Positions 11,755-23,924 of a stretch of DNA of 64,000 bases are shown one piece after another. Position 1 is the stretch's first letter. Every line of letters begins with the position of its first letter. The position numbers and the translations under genes were made by a program. The DNA comes from Misgurnus anguillicaudatus (lineage: Eukaryota > Chordata > Actinopteri > Cypriniformes > Cobitidae): positions 21,212,001 to 21,276,000 of the forward strand of contig NC_073340.2 in assembly GCF_027580225.2 (NCBI RefSeq), read 5' to 3'. Under the pieces are notes generated by a model. That model was given only the letters and a program-made list of their open reading frames with translations, was not told where the DNA came from and did no database searches.

Positions 11755-13363
11755 GATCCACCCGGAAAAAGAAAATCTTCTGCTATACCTTTAAGATTAA
11801 TAAATGCTGCAGAAGTTTATTGTTAGGTTATGTTAGCCAAGAAACTCTATACAGTTTAAATATTTAGTGATACATTTAAGATCTGTAACTTCAAAAACAT
11901 TTGTGCGACTATTTCAATCTGTGCTATTAAGTACACAGTGATTATGTTGAGAACTGGTTATATAAATCATAAGACTTAACCTCTTAAATGTTACTGTCAC
12001 ATACACATTGTGGTTGTCCTTCCTTTCCATCTAATTAAAGTATTCCGCTTTGTCAAATGTTTGGCATAAATGTGCTCGGAAAACTGTGGCATCTATTTTT
12101 ATACCAAGGTGGTTACATAAATCTTCACACAATGAAGATCTCAGTTCTGATCTTTTATGACTGACCGCCTACCCAACTCCCCCATCCCGCCTCACTCCCC
12201 TTTTCTTCCACCATACATTTCTTTATGTGCATTCTCAGTTAGAATGCTATTCCAGTCAAATAAATATTCAATTATTCACACTGCAATTGTGTAGCTATGC
12301 CTTCAGGTCTGCATCCCACTAATGGAGATGCCAGGCTGCTTGTATAGTAGAAACGGATGACCGACAGCCTCCACCTCCCAGCTTCAAATCCATCTTGGTT
12401 TCCGACCTAATATCTCTTCCTGTCTAGAGTTCCTCATAAAAACTGTGTATCGATCAATTTTGTTTTCTGTTCTTTCCTATTTTGTGACTGATTGACCCAG
12501 AGAGGAAATAGCACACAAAAGGTCTGTCTGAAGCACAAATGAGACATTTCAATAACAGGATCTCAAATTTACACAGCTTTGACAGACTGGAGTACCTTTT
12601 CTGTTTCTAATGCCGTAAACATTTGGGTCAAACTGGTTTCCTAAATATGATTGCTTTTTGGTCTATAGCAAGATACTGTTACCGTTTTGTAATACTCTGG
12701 ATATATCTATTATATAATAGTAAGCACACATTATTTTGGAGATGTTTGGAGACGTATGCCACATTTAGCACACATGCCAGACAAAAGTTAGAAATTTTAT
12801 CTGTGTGGGTTACACTCGGATATTATAAATGACACTGCCAGCACAGTGGTAGAAATAAAAAAATTATATTATTGGTAGCCATATCATTCATAACCAGTAT
12901 TAATGTTAGCTAGATACTGTAAAGGCAAACAAATAGACCTTGTATTCCAAAATGTATAATTTATGGTGGTCAACTAAAAACAGCATTTCTTCAGTTTGTA
13001 CACCATGGGCAAGCAATCTTTAATTATAAACATATTATGAGCCGTTAGCTAATATAAGATGGCGCATTTTCTTAGATTTTGCCAACATTAATGCAGGTTA
13101 GCAAACAAATCAAAACATCAGATAAAAATACCTCCAATGAGCTTCTACGTTGAATATTTTATGAAATTGTGATTTTGAGTTTGCAGCTGCCTCCAGGTGA
13201 CGTGCAGCATAACCGCTTTTGTTCTACGAAAGGCTACCATGCATGCGCAGAACAGCAATAACAACTTTAACTCATTACATTTTTCATTGACATGCCCTGC
13301 ATTTTGCGTTATTTGATTTCTTTTAAAAAAACAAATATATTTTGATAGTTGGGATATGATAGT
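11755..13363. other. Intergenic DNA, no gene recognised
   Basis: AT-rich, no recognisable exon or repeat termini. Confidence 0.55.
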
Positions 13364-13367
13364 TTAA

Positions 13368-13907
13368 AGTGCACCTATTTCATTGCTAAAAACATATTTT
13401 TTGTGTATATGGTATAATACAATGTGTTTGCATGGTTTATGGTTAAAAAACACATTATTGTCCACATACTGTACATTTTAGTAGCTCCAGATTTCATTCA
13501 CTTCCTGAAACCCGCATATTTGAAAAGCTCTGTGTCCCTGATTGGCCAGCTAATCTGTACGTTGTGATTGGCCTGAACCTCTGACGTCAGCAGGAAATGT
13601 GACGCTCCTTACCATGTTTGAAAGATTTGGTTGCTAACAGGAGTTAACTTACTGTATAGGCTGTGAGTCTGAAGTGGGAGGAGTTATGATAATGTCGGTT
13701 TTGTCTACATCAGCAATCCAATGAAGTAAACTGTTGCCTACAATCCGTGTGTTTGTTGTAGTCCAAGAAAAGACATTTATGTTGGAGACGATAACTTGCA
13801 TCATCGTTTACTTTGGGGTATGTAACTTTTGCATATTGTTAACATGTACTAATACACACTTACACAGCAAAGGAAATTTAAAAACATGAATTGGACAATA
13901 GGTGCTC
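13368..13907. mobile_element. TTAA-flanked MITE (AGTGCACCTATT ends)
   Basis: TTAA at 13364-13367 and 13908-13911. The left terminus AGTGCACCTATTTCATTG is mirrored by ACAATAGGTGCTCT at the right. The interior (540 bp) has no coding frame. It is Kolobok/piggyBac-like by target site only. Confidence 0.7.
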
Positions 13908-13911
13908 TTAA

Positions 13912-14684
13912 AGGGTCACTTAATGGAAGTATTCAGTTTGAAACACAAGAAACTGTTCAAACATTTTGAACATTAAATTTACTTTGGTATAATTGAAACA
14001 AACTTTGGTGGGCTAAAATTAAAACAAACTAAATTGTTTTGCGTGAAAAGCATTTTTCTTTTAAATGTCATTTGTTTTGACATTTTAATACATAACGCAA
14101 AAACAATTTTGTGTTTAAAGGGTGGCTATTCTATCATTTATTAATTACATAATAAATATTTTCAACAAAGCGCAAAGCAATTTTAACATAAATGTCATTG
14201 CTCCACTCCTCCTCATTGCTCCTATTAATGTTTAATAAAAGATAATTAAGATCAGATGTGTTCGTGTGTGTTTATGTGTTAAGGGTGGGAGCAAGAGAAG
14301 AAAATTAAGAATTGACCTCATAAGCCAATGGCTATGTGTTAACACAAATCGAACATTAAAACTACATTGCAGACTTGCACTTTTGAAAAGAAATCCAGAA
14401 AATAGGAGTAGAAAGCATATTTAAGAATTATTCCTTAGCATTAAAATGTTAGCTTAAATTGTGAACAATTCCTGCTGCCCTTCAGATTCCCTATCGCCCT
14501 CTCTCTCTTTCACACAAACTCACAGATACATACAGAGGGATGATGCAACCCACTGAAATGAGAACAAGATAAATTTTTTTGCTACACTGGACCTTCAGAA
14601 CAACTGCTTTGAGGGGTAATTTATGGGCAACTCTTTGTTTGATATGTATTACTTTTTCTTTTTTTTGTATTCTATGTATCTATG
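13912..14684. other. Intergenic DNA, no gene recognised
   Basis: AT-rich, with no supported feature. Confidence 0.55.
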
Positions 14685-14686
14685 TA

Positions 14687-16233
14687 CAGTGAGGAAAATA
14701 AGTATTTGAACACCCTGCTATGTTGCAAGTTCTCCTACTTAGAAATCATGGAGGGGTCTGAAATTGTCATCGTAGGTGCATGTCAACTGTGAGAGACATA
14801 ATCTAAAAAAAATAAAATTCAGAAATCACAATGTATGATTTTTTTTAAAAATTTATTTGTATGATACAGCTGCAAACACGTATTTGAACACCTGTCTATC
14901 AGCTAGAATTCTGACCCTTAAAAAGACCTGTTAGTCTGCCTTTAAAATGTCCACCTCCACTCCATTTATTATCCTAAATTAGATGCACCTGTTTGATGTC
15001 GTTAGATGCATAAAGACACCTGTCCACCGCATACAATCAGTAAGAATCCAACTACTAACACGGCCAAGACCAAAGAGCTATCCAAAGACACTAGAGACAA
15101 AATTGTACACCTCCACAAGGCTGGAAAGGGCTACGGAAAATTGCCAAGCAGCTTGGTGAAAAAAAGGTCCACTGTTGGAGCAATTATTAGAATATGGAAG
15201 AAGCTAAACATGACTGTAAATCTCCCTCGGACTGGGACTCCATGCAAGATCTCACCCCATGGGGTCTCAATGACCCTAAGAAAGGTGAGAAATCAGCCCA
15301 GAACTACACGGGAGGAGCTGGTCAATGACCTGAAAAGAGCTGAGACCACCGTTTCGAAGGTTACTGTTGGTAATACAGTAAGACGTCATGGTTTGAAATC
15401 ATGCATGGCACGGAAGGTTCCCCTGCTTAAACCAGCACAGGTTCAGGCCCATCTTAAGTTTGCCAATGACCATTTGGATGATCCAGAGGAGTCATGGGAG
15501 AACGTCATGTGGTCAGATGAGACCAAAATATAACTTTTTGGTCATAATTCCACTAAACGTGTTTGGAGAAAGAAGAATGATGAGTACCATCCCAAGAACA
15601 CCATCCCTACTGTGAAGCATGGGTAGGTGGTAGCTTCATGCTTTGGGGGTGTTTTCTGCACATGGGACAGGGTGACTGCACTGTATTAAGGAGAGGATGA
15701 CCGGAGCCACGTATTGCGAGATTTTGGGGAACAACCTCCTTCCCTCAATTAGAGCATTGAAGATGGGTCGAGGGTGGGTCTTCCAACATGACAATGACCC
15801 GAAGCACACAGCCAGGATAACTAAGGAGTGGCTCTGTAAGAAGCATATCAAGGTTCTGGCATGGCCTAGCCAGTCTCCAGACCTAAACCCAATAGAGAAC
15901 CTTTGGAGGGAGAACAAACTCTGTTTCTCAGTGACAGGCCAGAAACCTGACTGATCTAGAGAAGTGTGTGCAAACCTGGTAAAAAAAATACAGGAAACAT
16001 TTGACCTCTGTAACTGCAAACAAAGGCTACTGTACCAAACATTAACATTGATTTTTTTCAGGTGTTCAAATACTTATTTGCAGCTGTATCAAACAAATAA
16101 ATAGTCACAAAATCATACATTGTGATTTCTGGATTTTTTTATTATGTCTCTCACAGTGGACATGCACCTACAATGACAATTTCAGACACCTCCATGATTT
16201 CTAAGTGGGTTCAAATACTTATTTTCCTCACTT
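14687..16233 (+). mobile_element. Tc1-like transposon, IR/DR type, decayed
   Basis: TA dinucleotides at 14685-14686 and 16234-16235 flank inverted repeats of about 205 bp (14687-14893) and 175 bp (16060-16233). Each arm holds two copies of an AAGTATTTGAACACC-like motif: outer at 14698 and 16207-16221, inner at 14880 and 16061-16075. That is the IR/DR arrangement of Tc1 elements such as Sleeping Beauty and its relatives. The last base of the right terminus differs from the left (CACTT instead of CACTG). The transposase gene between the arms is broken. Confidence 0.9.
15006..15953 (+). pseudogene. Tc1/mariner transposase pseudogene
   Basis: This would encode the roughly 340-aa cut-and-paste transposase of a Tc1-like element. 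The first open segment (15006-15533) covers the N-terminal paired-type helix-turn-helix region ([19 protein letters not shown]) and reaches the first catalytic aspartate in MWSDETK before an in-frame TAA. The second open segment (15697-15954) carries [12 protein letters not shown] (second aspartate) and [11 protein letters not shown] (third acidic residue). The usual start of this family, just before AKTKELS, reads ACG at 15060-15062, so the upstream ATG at 15006 is probably not the native start. A further small change near 15620 shifts the frame. It is non-functional. The coding strand and TIRs agree on orientation. Confidence 0.88.
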
Positions 16234-16235
16234 TA

Positions 16236-16497
<262 letters not shown>

Positions 16498-16498
16498 A

Positions 16499-17125
16499 GA
16501 AACTTTGCCAACTGCATAAATGCATTGCTTTCACTATAGCTCCAGACTGTAATGCCATCTGTGGCTGACATTAATATTACCTTAAAATTAAATCAAACAA
16601 ATGTGTTTTGTGTTCTATTTGTGAGCAGAGACTGATGGCACATGCATGTGCAGGTCTAAAGAGAGGTCAGAAGTGCTCTGACCTCATCTACATCTACACC
16701 CAGCTCTCCCTCATCTCATCATACTGCACCATTGACTTAATTGGACAGGAGATGACACTCGCACCAGTCAAAGCCCTGAGGGTCACAACCTCATCATGGA
16801 GAAAAAGGAGGAGCCAAAGAGACAATCTACAGTGTTTACTATATTACACAGAAACCAATGTTAAACCAAGGTCATATAAGAATTAGAACCGACCAAGTGT
16901 TTCTTGCTAAATCAATATTACTTGTAAGGCCATATTTTCACCAGCTTGAACAGCACTAAAAGTATCCTAAACCAGTCTTTTTAACAACTACAGTATTCAG
17001 TAACATAAAATGGCTTACTAACAAAGAATTGTAGTGGTGCAGAGAAAAGAGGTAAATAATAGAGAGGAAAGGTAATAGCCCCGCCCACTTCCTCCATCTG
17101 ATGCATTAATTGGTGGAGCTCTTAT
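16499..17125. other. Intergenic DNA, no gene recognised
   Basis: No supported feature. Confidence 0.5.
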
Positions 17126-17129
17126 GAAA

Positions 17130-17310
17130 ATTAACCATGGTTTTACTACAGTTAAAAAAACATGACTACTATAGTTAAACCATGATTACCACAAAATTAC
17201 CATTGTCGTGCCACAAAAAACACAGTTGAACCATACTAGTTAAACCAAGGTTTTGCCAATGATATTAAAAAACCATGGTTACTTACTACAAAAAAAAAAA
17301 ACATGAGGCG
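17130..17310. repeat. CCATGGTT-rich dispersed repeat, copy 1
   Basis: It contains AACCATGGTTTTACTACAGT, then several variants of 'aaaccatggttac' on both strands, and ends in a poly-A run. The same arrangement occurs at 23360-23530. CCATGG palindromes make each unit partly self-complementary. It is read as a MITE-derived or satellite-like repeat. Confidence 0.6.
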
Positions 17311-19195
17311 CCTCTCATGCCTGCCAGTATTTAGGAAGTCACTGAGTGTTTGGTTGAATCAACAAATGCCAGCTACAATTGCCTGGCAGCACAGAAAGGG
17401 CACTGAGAACTTCCCCTGCCAAAATTTATCTCATCGAACAATTTGGGTCAGCGGGGCTCTGTGTGTTTACACTACCTTCCTAGTGAAGTGTTGAGTAAGA
17501 CAGAGATTTTATTACATTGTGATACATCTCCACCCCGCCAGATATTTCAGCTATTACAGATATTGCTCTCTTAACCTCTTTCCCTCCCTCTCACTGGAAT
17601 TAATTATTTTTTGCTTCCAGAGCACTCATGAGGTCCATGGTACAAGTGGTGGGAAGATAAAGTGTAAAAGTACATTCGCACCATTTGATCAGTTTAAAAT
17701 CGTGATCTAGAAAACAAAACAGACGTACGACTACAAAAACAAAATAAAAGCACTACAATCAAAACCATAACAAAATTCTTGGGCCTTATCCAGTAGGATG
17801 TAACGGTGTCTATTGGTTACCATCTGCCAGATAACACCAGACTAATAGAACCAAACGCATTACCAGTAAAGACTGACAGAGACCATTATAGCATCAATTA
17901 AAATCAATACAATTTCTATGGAGAGAGTTGGTGTTGGTAAGCAACACCCACAAGCATAGATTTAGCAATGCACTACAAACCCTTCAGAAAACCTACAACT
18001 GGAAAGCTCTGGCAACCTGTCACAACATTCAGCATCATGACTGTGAGTTTTACTGCGGAAATGTCACATTTTCTTCAGAAAATGTAAAAATGTGTTCGTT
18101 AATATGCAATCTGGATATTCATTACAGCATTTATCACATGAAAAGGCACAAGCACGCTCATTTTCATTATTTATCATATTGTCACAACCAAATGCATACT
18201 TAAATGCTTTCACTAAACCCATCATGACATAGACTCACTTCAGTCATTTCCTGGAGCAGATGGAGAGATTGGGGAAAAAGCCTGGCAGAGAAAATATGTC
18301 TGAGAGGGGTGGAGAATGGTAATGTGAGAAACCAGTGGATCGATGCTGTAGTGCATTACTGATGATTTACACTCAGCCAGTTAGTGGGTTTTTGGACATA
18401 CATCCATTAATGAGGCCTGCCTGTCCGCACCTTAACCACATACAAACACAATGAGATGAGACGTGGCTCTTAGCTCGACACTGCACACCCCCACAAACCA
18501 CAGGTTACGCACACGCATGCACAAACACACTCCTAAATGTACACGCAAAAGCACCTAAATGCAACCATCTCGAAATCCCTATTGCCAAATAAATGCGTCT
18601 TCCAGCATATCTCAGCCGAGTGCAGTAAACAGAACCGATATGACGGGGAGAGAACCGGGATAATTTAATTTGGTGTCTCCACCAGAAGAATTACAGACAT
18701 AAGCAGGACGAAATTAATTGCGTAAGTACTCCTCCAAAAACAACCTCCCCCCCACTCTTCGTCAGCCCCCAGGATCAGGCTGTGGTGAATCATTCAACCC
18801 CCTCATATTCATTTTACTCAGCACAGGGCTCTTGCACTCTGCTGCTATACTAAGCAGGCACATGGATGTACATGTACTGTAACAGCAGGCACTTGTTTAC
18901 TAAAAGAAAATGAGTGCCTCATGCAAATCAACTGGCTTCATTTCAACACACCTTTTAGAATGACTATTATGTCTCCTTTTGTATTTGGGACAATGCAAAT
19001 CTACCACATGGATTTACAATATGGAAATAACCTTAGGCTGTGTCTAGATGAAGTTAGTGATTCTTCCTGAAAGCCGGTATTGCATTGGAGGGAATGAATC
19101 AGCATGTACCAGAATCCATCTGAAAATGCACTTACAGATTGGTGTCCATGCAGTGTTCTATAGTTCAGCGCAATGCATAATATTCCCAGTAAAAA
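17311..19195. other. Intergenic DNA, no gene recognised
   Basis: No exon, RNA gene or clear repeat termini were found. Short open frames (17303, 17519, 17928) show no family motif. Confidence 0.5.
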
Positions 19196-21034
19196 TGGTA
19201 AAAAGCCTGAATATTATTGCACAAAAGCCAGAAAATGATTGCAAAAATGTCAGAATATTATTGCACAAATGCCAGAAAATTGTTGCTCAAAAGTAAGAAT
19301 ATTATTGCACATAAGCCAGAATATTATTGCATAGGAATCAGAATATTATTGCACATAAGCCATAATATTATTGCACATAAGCCAGAATATTACAGCACAA
19401 CCAGAATATTATCACACATAAATAAGAATATTTTTGCTTAAAAGTCAAAATATTATTGCAAAAAAGCCAAAAAATTATTGCACAGAAGCCAGAATATTAT
19501 TGCATAGGAATCAGAATATTATTGCACATAAACCAGAATATTAAAACACAACCAGAATATTATCACACATAAATAAGAATATTTTTGCCCAAAGTCAGAA
19601 TATTATTGCAAAAAAGCCAAAATATTATTGCACAGAAGCCAGAATGTTATTGCACAACCAGAATATTATTCCACAAAAGCCACAATAGTACAGCACAAAA
19701 GCCCAGAATATTATTGCACAACCAGAATATTATTGCACAACCAAATATTATTGCACAAAAGCCCAGAATATTATTGCACATCCAAAATGTTACTGCACAA
19801 AAGCCAGAATATTTATTGCACACAAGCCAGAATACTATTAAACAAAAGTCAGAATATCATTGTGAATGAGCTACAATAGTATCGCACAAAAGCCCAGAAT
19901 ATTATTGCACAACCAAAATATTATTGCACAGCCAAAATATTATCACACAAAGGCCCAGAATATTATTGCACAACCAGAATATTATTGCACAAAAGCCAGA
20001 ATATTACTGCACAAAAGCCAGAATATTACGACACAAAAGTCAGAACATTACTGCACATAAACCACAATGTTATTGCACAAAAGTCATAATATTATTACAC
20101 AACAGTCAGAATATTATTAAACATTCAGAATATTTGGCAGACAAGCCAGAATATTATTGCACAAAAGCCCAGAATATTATTGCACAACCAAAATGTTACT
20201 GCACAAAAGCCAGAATATTAATTGCACATAAGCCTCAATGTTATTGCACAGAAGCTAGAATGTTATTGCACAACCAGAATATTATTGCACAAAAGCCACA
20301 ATAGTATTGCACAAAAGCCCAGAATATTATTGCACAACCAGAATATTATTGCACAACCAGAATATTACTGTACAAAAGCCAGAATATTACTGTACAAAAG
20401 CCAGAATATTACTGCACAAAAGTCAACTGCACAAAAGTCAGAATATTACTGCACATAAGACACAATATTATTGCACAAAAGTCAGAATATCATTACACAA
20501 CAGTAAGAATATTATTAAACATTCAGAATATTTGGCAGACAAGCCAGAATATCATTGCACGAAAGCCCAGAATTTTATAGCACAACCAGAATATAATTGC
20601 ACACAAGCCACAATATGATCGCACAGAAGCAAGAAAATTATTGCACAACCAGAATATTATTGCACAAAAGCCAGGATATTATTGCACAAAAGTCAGAATA
20701 TTATAGCACAAAAGCCCAGAATGTTATTGCACAACAAGTATATTATTGCACAAAAGTCAGAATATTATTGCCCAAAACCAGAATATTATTGCACAAAACC
20801 AGATTATTGCAGAGAAGCCACAATATTATTGCGCAGAAGCCAAAGTATAATTGCGCAACCAGAATGTAATAACAATAAACAAAATATTATTGCAAAAAGC
20901 CAGAATATTATTGTACATTCAGAATATTTGGCAGACAACCCATAATGTTATTGCACAACCAGAATATTATTGCACAGAAGCCACAGTATTATTGCACAGA
21001 AGCCAGAATATTATTGCACAACCAGAATGTTATT

Positions 21035-21886
21035 AGCCTGGTTCAACCAGACTCTCATACATTAATTTCATTTGTACAGAGAGTCTGGCCACGCTCCATT
21101 GCAAAGCGTTACTTCCGTTAAGGAGGGTCCTCTGTTGAAGTTTAAAACTATTGGATCTGCCCAGAGTCACTCTGAATCTGCCATAACCAATCACTAACGT
21201 TTGGTCGTGACCTATGTCATGTGCCGAAACCGGCCGGAAACAACAAGTCCGAATGATCAGACCAATAAAACTTAGCAAACATTGTTCTTGCTCTGGCTTC
21301 TGTATATTCGGTTTTGCAACAATGGAACTGAATAGCTTTTCTCACGTCTTTCTCCGCTGCCATTACTGAACTACAACTCAAACTGACGCACAACCTCAAC
21401 ATCATCGTTCTTAGCCACCCCCCTCTGTTCGTTGATTGGACCTGCAGATTTTTGCAGGAGAAAACCAAACTCTACACAGCAGTCCCAGACGTAGTACTGA
21501 AGCGAAATGAAAATTAAGGGGAAGCACATAGAAGGGCGGAGCCTAGGTTGGCCATTCGTGCCAGTTCCGCCGGACACATCCCGAACATGTTTTCGGATGC
21601 GTTCTCCGGAAGTCGCGTTGCTCGACCGCATACGTCATCGAGGTTCTCACATTTCAGTTCGAATACATTAGAAAATTAAGATTTATTTCTTTTAAGACAT
21701 TCAATCATTCTAGTTTCATTCTTACATTGAAATGTAACGGTTGCTTTTCTGAAATTAAACCCGAAATATTAAACCTTGATGACGTATGCGGTCGACCAAT
21801 GCGACTTCCGGAGAACGAACCCGAAAACATGTTCGGGACGTGTCCGGCGGAACTGGCACGAATGGCTACCCTAGCGAAGCCAGGCT
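21035..21886. mobile_element. DNA transposon inserted in the minisatellite
   Basis: The inverted termini are short (AGCCTGG at 21035, CCAGGCT ending at 21886). Directly outside, AGAATGTTATT occurs on both sides (21024-21034 and 21887-21897), which may be a target duplication but is also part of the minisatellite unit. The left part starts AGCCTGGTTCAACCAGACTC. The right part is a separate fold-back (21543-21875). No transposase motif was recognised. Short open frames at 21217-21631 on the minus strand have no known domain. Confidence 0.7.
21543..21875. repeat. Fold-back inverted repeat, about 98-bp arms
   Basis: The left arm 21543-21640 (core CCATTCGTGCCAGTTCCGCC) is the reverse complement of the right arm about 21778-21875 with few mismatches. 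The loop is about 137 bp and AT-rich. Because the arms mirror each other, both strands show the same short peptide frame, with NATSGER near its start and KHVRDVSGGTGTNG at its end. Read as a MITE nested in, or forming the 3' part of, the larger element. Confidence 0.8.
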
Positions 21887-22062
21887 AGAATGTTATTTCA
21901 CAAAGACAGAATATTATTGCACAAAAGTCAGAATATTATTAAACATTCAGAATATCTGGCAGACAAGTTATGGTACAGAAGCCAGAATATTATTGCACAG
22001 AAGCCAGAATATTTTGTACAAAAGCCAGAATATTGTTGCACAAAAGCCAAAAACATAATTGA

Positions 22063-23355
22063 ACAAACCCTGTCAATTTTAATATGCATTAAATAGTGTA
22101 TGAAGTTAATATCATGTGCTAGTTCTTTGATAGCACAGGATATAAACTGTTCAGGAGTCTTGATGTTCATGTTTTAGAAAACGAATAAGGCGTTCTAGAG
22201 GAAAGCATAGTAAAAACGGTTGTTGCAAGGTGAAATGTCTGATTTGCTACTGAACTACTGAACCTTTGAGAATTTTGTCATTCTGAATCAAAACAGCATG
22301 ATTAACATAAAACCAGAACTGATCAAGCTGTGACTCTTTGGAGTGCAGTATGTTTTCTCTGGTTTGTACCCACAGAGAGATAGAGAGAGAGCCTTCATGT
22401 GCTACTTAAAGAACATTCGGCTGACTCATCCGCTTCAATCCAAGTGAAGCACAGACAAGTGTGAATATGACTCACTGTGCCTGCAATCCTACAGTCAAAC
22501 ATTTATCAAAGACCCACATCAAGCAGTAAGCACTTTGGCCTAGCAAAGCACACCATACACACAGTTACTTTCTACTACTAACCAAGTAAGGAAGAGGGTC
22601 AGGTTTAACCCTGAGCCCTAAATATGTACCCATCTGTCTCAGCACCCTCCTTCCTCCCTCCTGAATGGTACACTTTCCTCGTATGACCTTACTGGTTGCT
22701 GCAGATGAGGGTTTCAATGAGTTCAGGCTAGCAGGAGAATCTATTTTACATTCCACACAGGCTCCTTTGGACAAGCTTACTTCCTAATACTACAAGATTG
22801 AAGTGACATCACAAACCCCAAAATTTACCTTGCCTCACACTCAACAGACTATTCAACCTGATTTCTGTATGATAAGTGTGTTTGGTATCAAGCTTATGTG
22901 CAAGTGTTAATATTTTTCTCACAAGCACACTCTACAGTTGTAATGATACATCGTTTGATCATTTGACCAATTTCGGGTTACTAATATAAACACTTTATGT
23001 GCAAAGGTGTCCTTTTAGAATGGGCACCACCCCTGTTACAGCTCTGGTCCACTTTTTTACTTTTTTGTCCTAGGGACTTGGATAGTTGCCTCTATGTGGT
23101 CATTAGGCTCCTTTGAATACAAAGTGTGACATACAAAATTTGACCTCTGTATTCCCAGTGAGTAGTGAACACATGTACCGCAGGTCGTGAACACACACAC
23201 ATACCCAGAGAGGTTGGCAGCTATCACTGCAGTGCCCGGGAGCAACTGGAGTAAGGTGCCTTCAGAGACAAGCATACAGTTGCTATATAATCATGTGTCT
23301 TGTTATTTAAAGGCATCCTAACAGTGGCTCACACAGTTGTGTCATACACAGAGAA
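22063..23355. other. Intergenic DNA, no gene recognised
   Basis: No supported feature. Minus-strand frames at 22565-22774 and 23057-23275 show no domain. Confidence 0.5.
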
Positions 23356-23359
23356 TATT

Positions 23360-23530
23360 CCCTTACAAAAATTAAGCATGGTTTTACTACAGTTAAAACC
23401 AAAAAACATGGTTATTATAGTTAAAACATTGTTACCACAAAATTACCATGGTTTCACTATACAACCCATGGTTACTGTAGTAGAACCATGGCTTTACCAA
23501 TGGTAATCAATACACCAAAAAAAGCATGGT
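23360..23530. repeat. CCATGGTT-rich dispersed repeat, copy 2
   Basis: It begins AAGCATGGTTTTACTACAGT and runs through a series of ACCATGG variants in the same order as 17130-17310, with moderate divergence. Confidence 0.6.
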
Positions 23531-23924
23531 CAATGGTTGCTTAAACAAAAGGAACAATGTCTTATATCCATGAGACGATTTTTATCACTTTCATAAGCAG
23601 CTTGGGGTTATACAACTGTATTCACTTGTGCTTTGCCATTGTTTTTTTTTTTTGCTTCACTTTTAGGTTAGCATTACATGAACCATAACAAAAGCCACTA
23701 TGACAGTCAGTCCCATGTATATCTCACTTTCAGGAGTGCAGCTGTGCTGAATATCAACATGGCTGGGCAAACAAATACACCCATGTTCATATTTAGTATA
23801 ACTAGATTACAAGTTATGTAGACTGTTTCATTGGACATAGATGCACTGCCACGGTTACGCACATGGACAGAACTTAACTTCCGGTCCGTCTTTGTTTATC
23901 AACCTCGGCTGCGTTTCCCAAAAG

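Larger units (their letters stand above)
19200..22062. repeat. AT-rich minisatellite array, split by a transposon
   Basis: About 2 kb of head-to-tail units built on GAATATTATTGCACAA followed by AAGCCA (22 bp), with common 19-bp (ending AACCA) and 23-bp (AGCCCA) variants. The array runs 19200-21034, is interrupted at 21035-21886 by a transposon, and resumes to about 22062. Longer patterns repeat on top of the unit (see findings). The many overlapping frames reading SQNIIAQKPEYYCT-like peptides are translations of the repeat, not genes. Confidence 0.95.

Noticed and set aside
19200..22062. CRISPR-like array of short repeats
   Set aside because: Units are contiguous with no unique spacers and the genome is a vertebrate.
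19217..22096. A dozen overlapping frames with SQNIIAQKPEYYCT-like repeats, resembling a repeat protein family
   Set aside because: The DNA repeat unit is 19-23 bp with mixed lengths, so the frame changes constantly; every frame gives similar peptides. It is a minisatellite, not a coding repeat.
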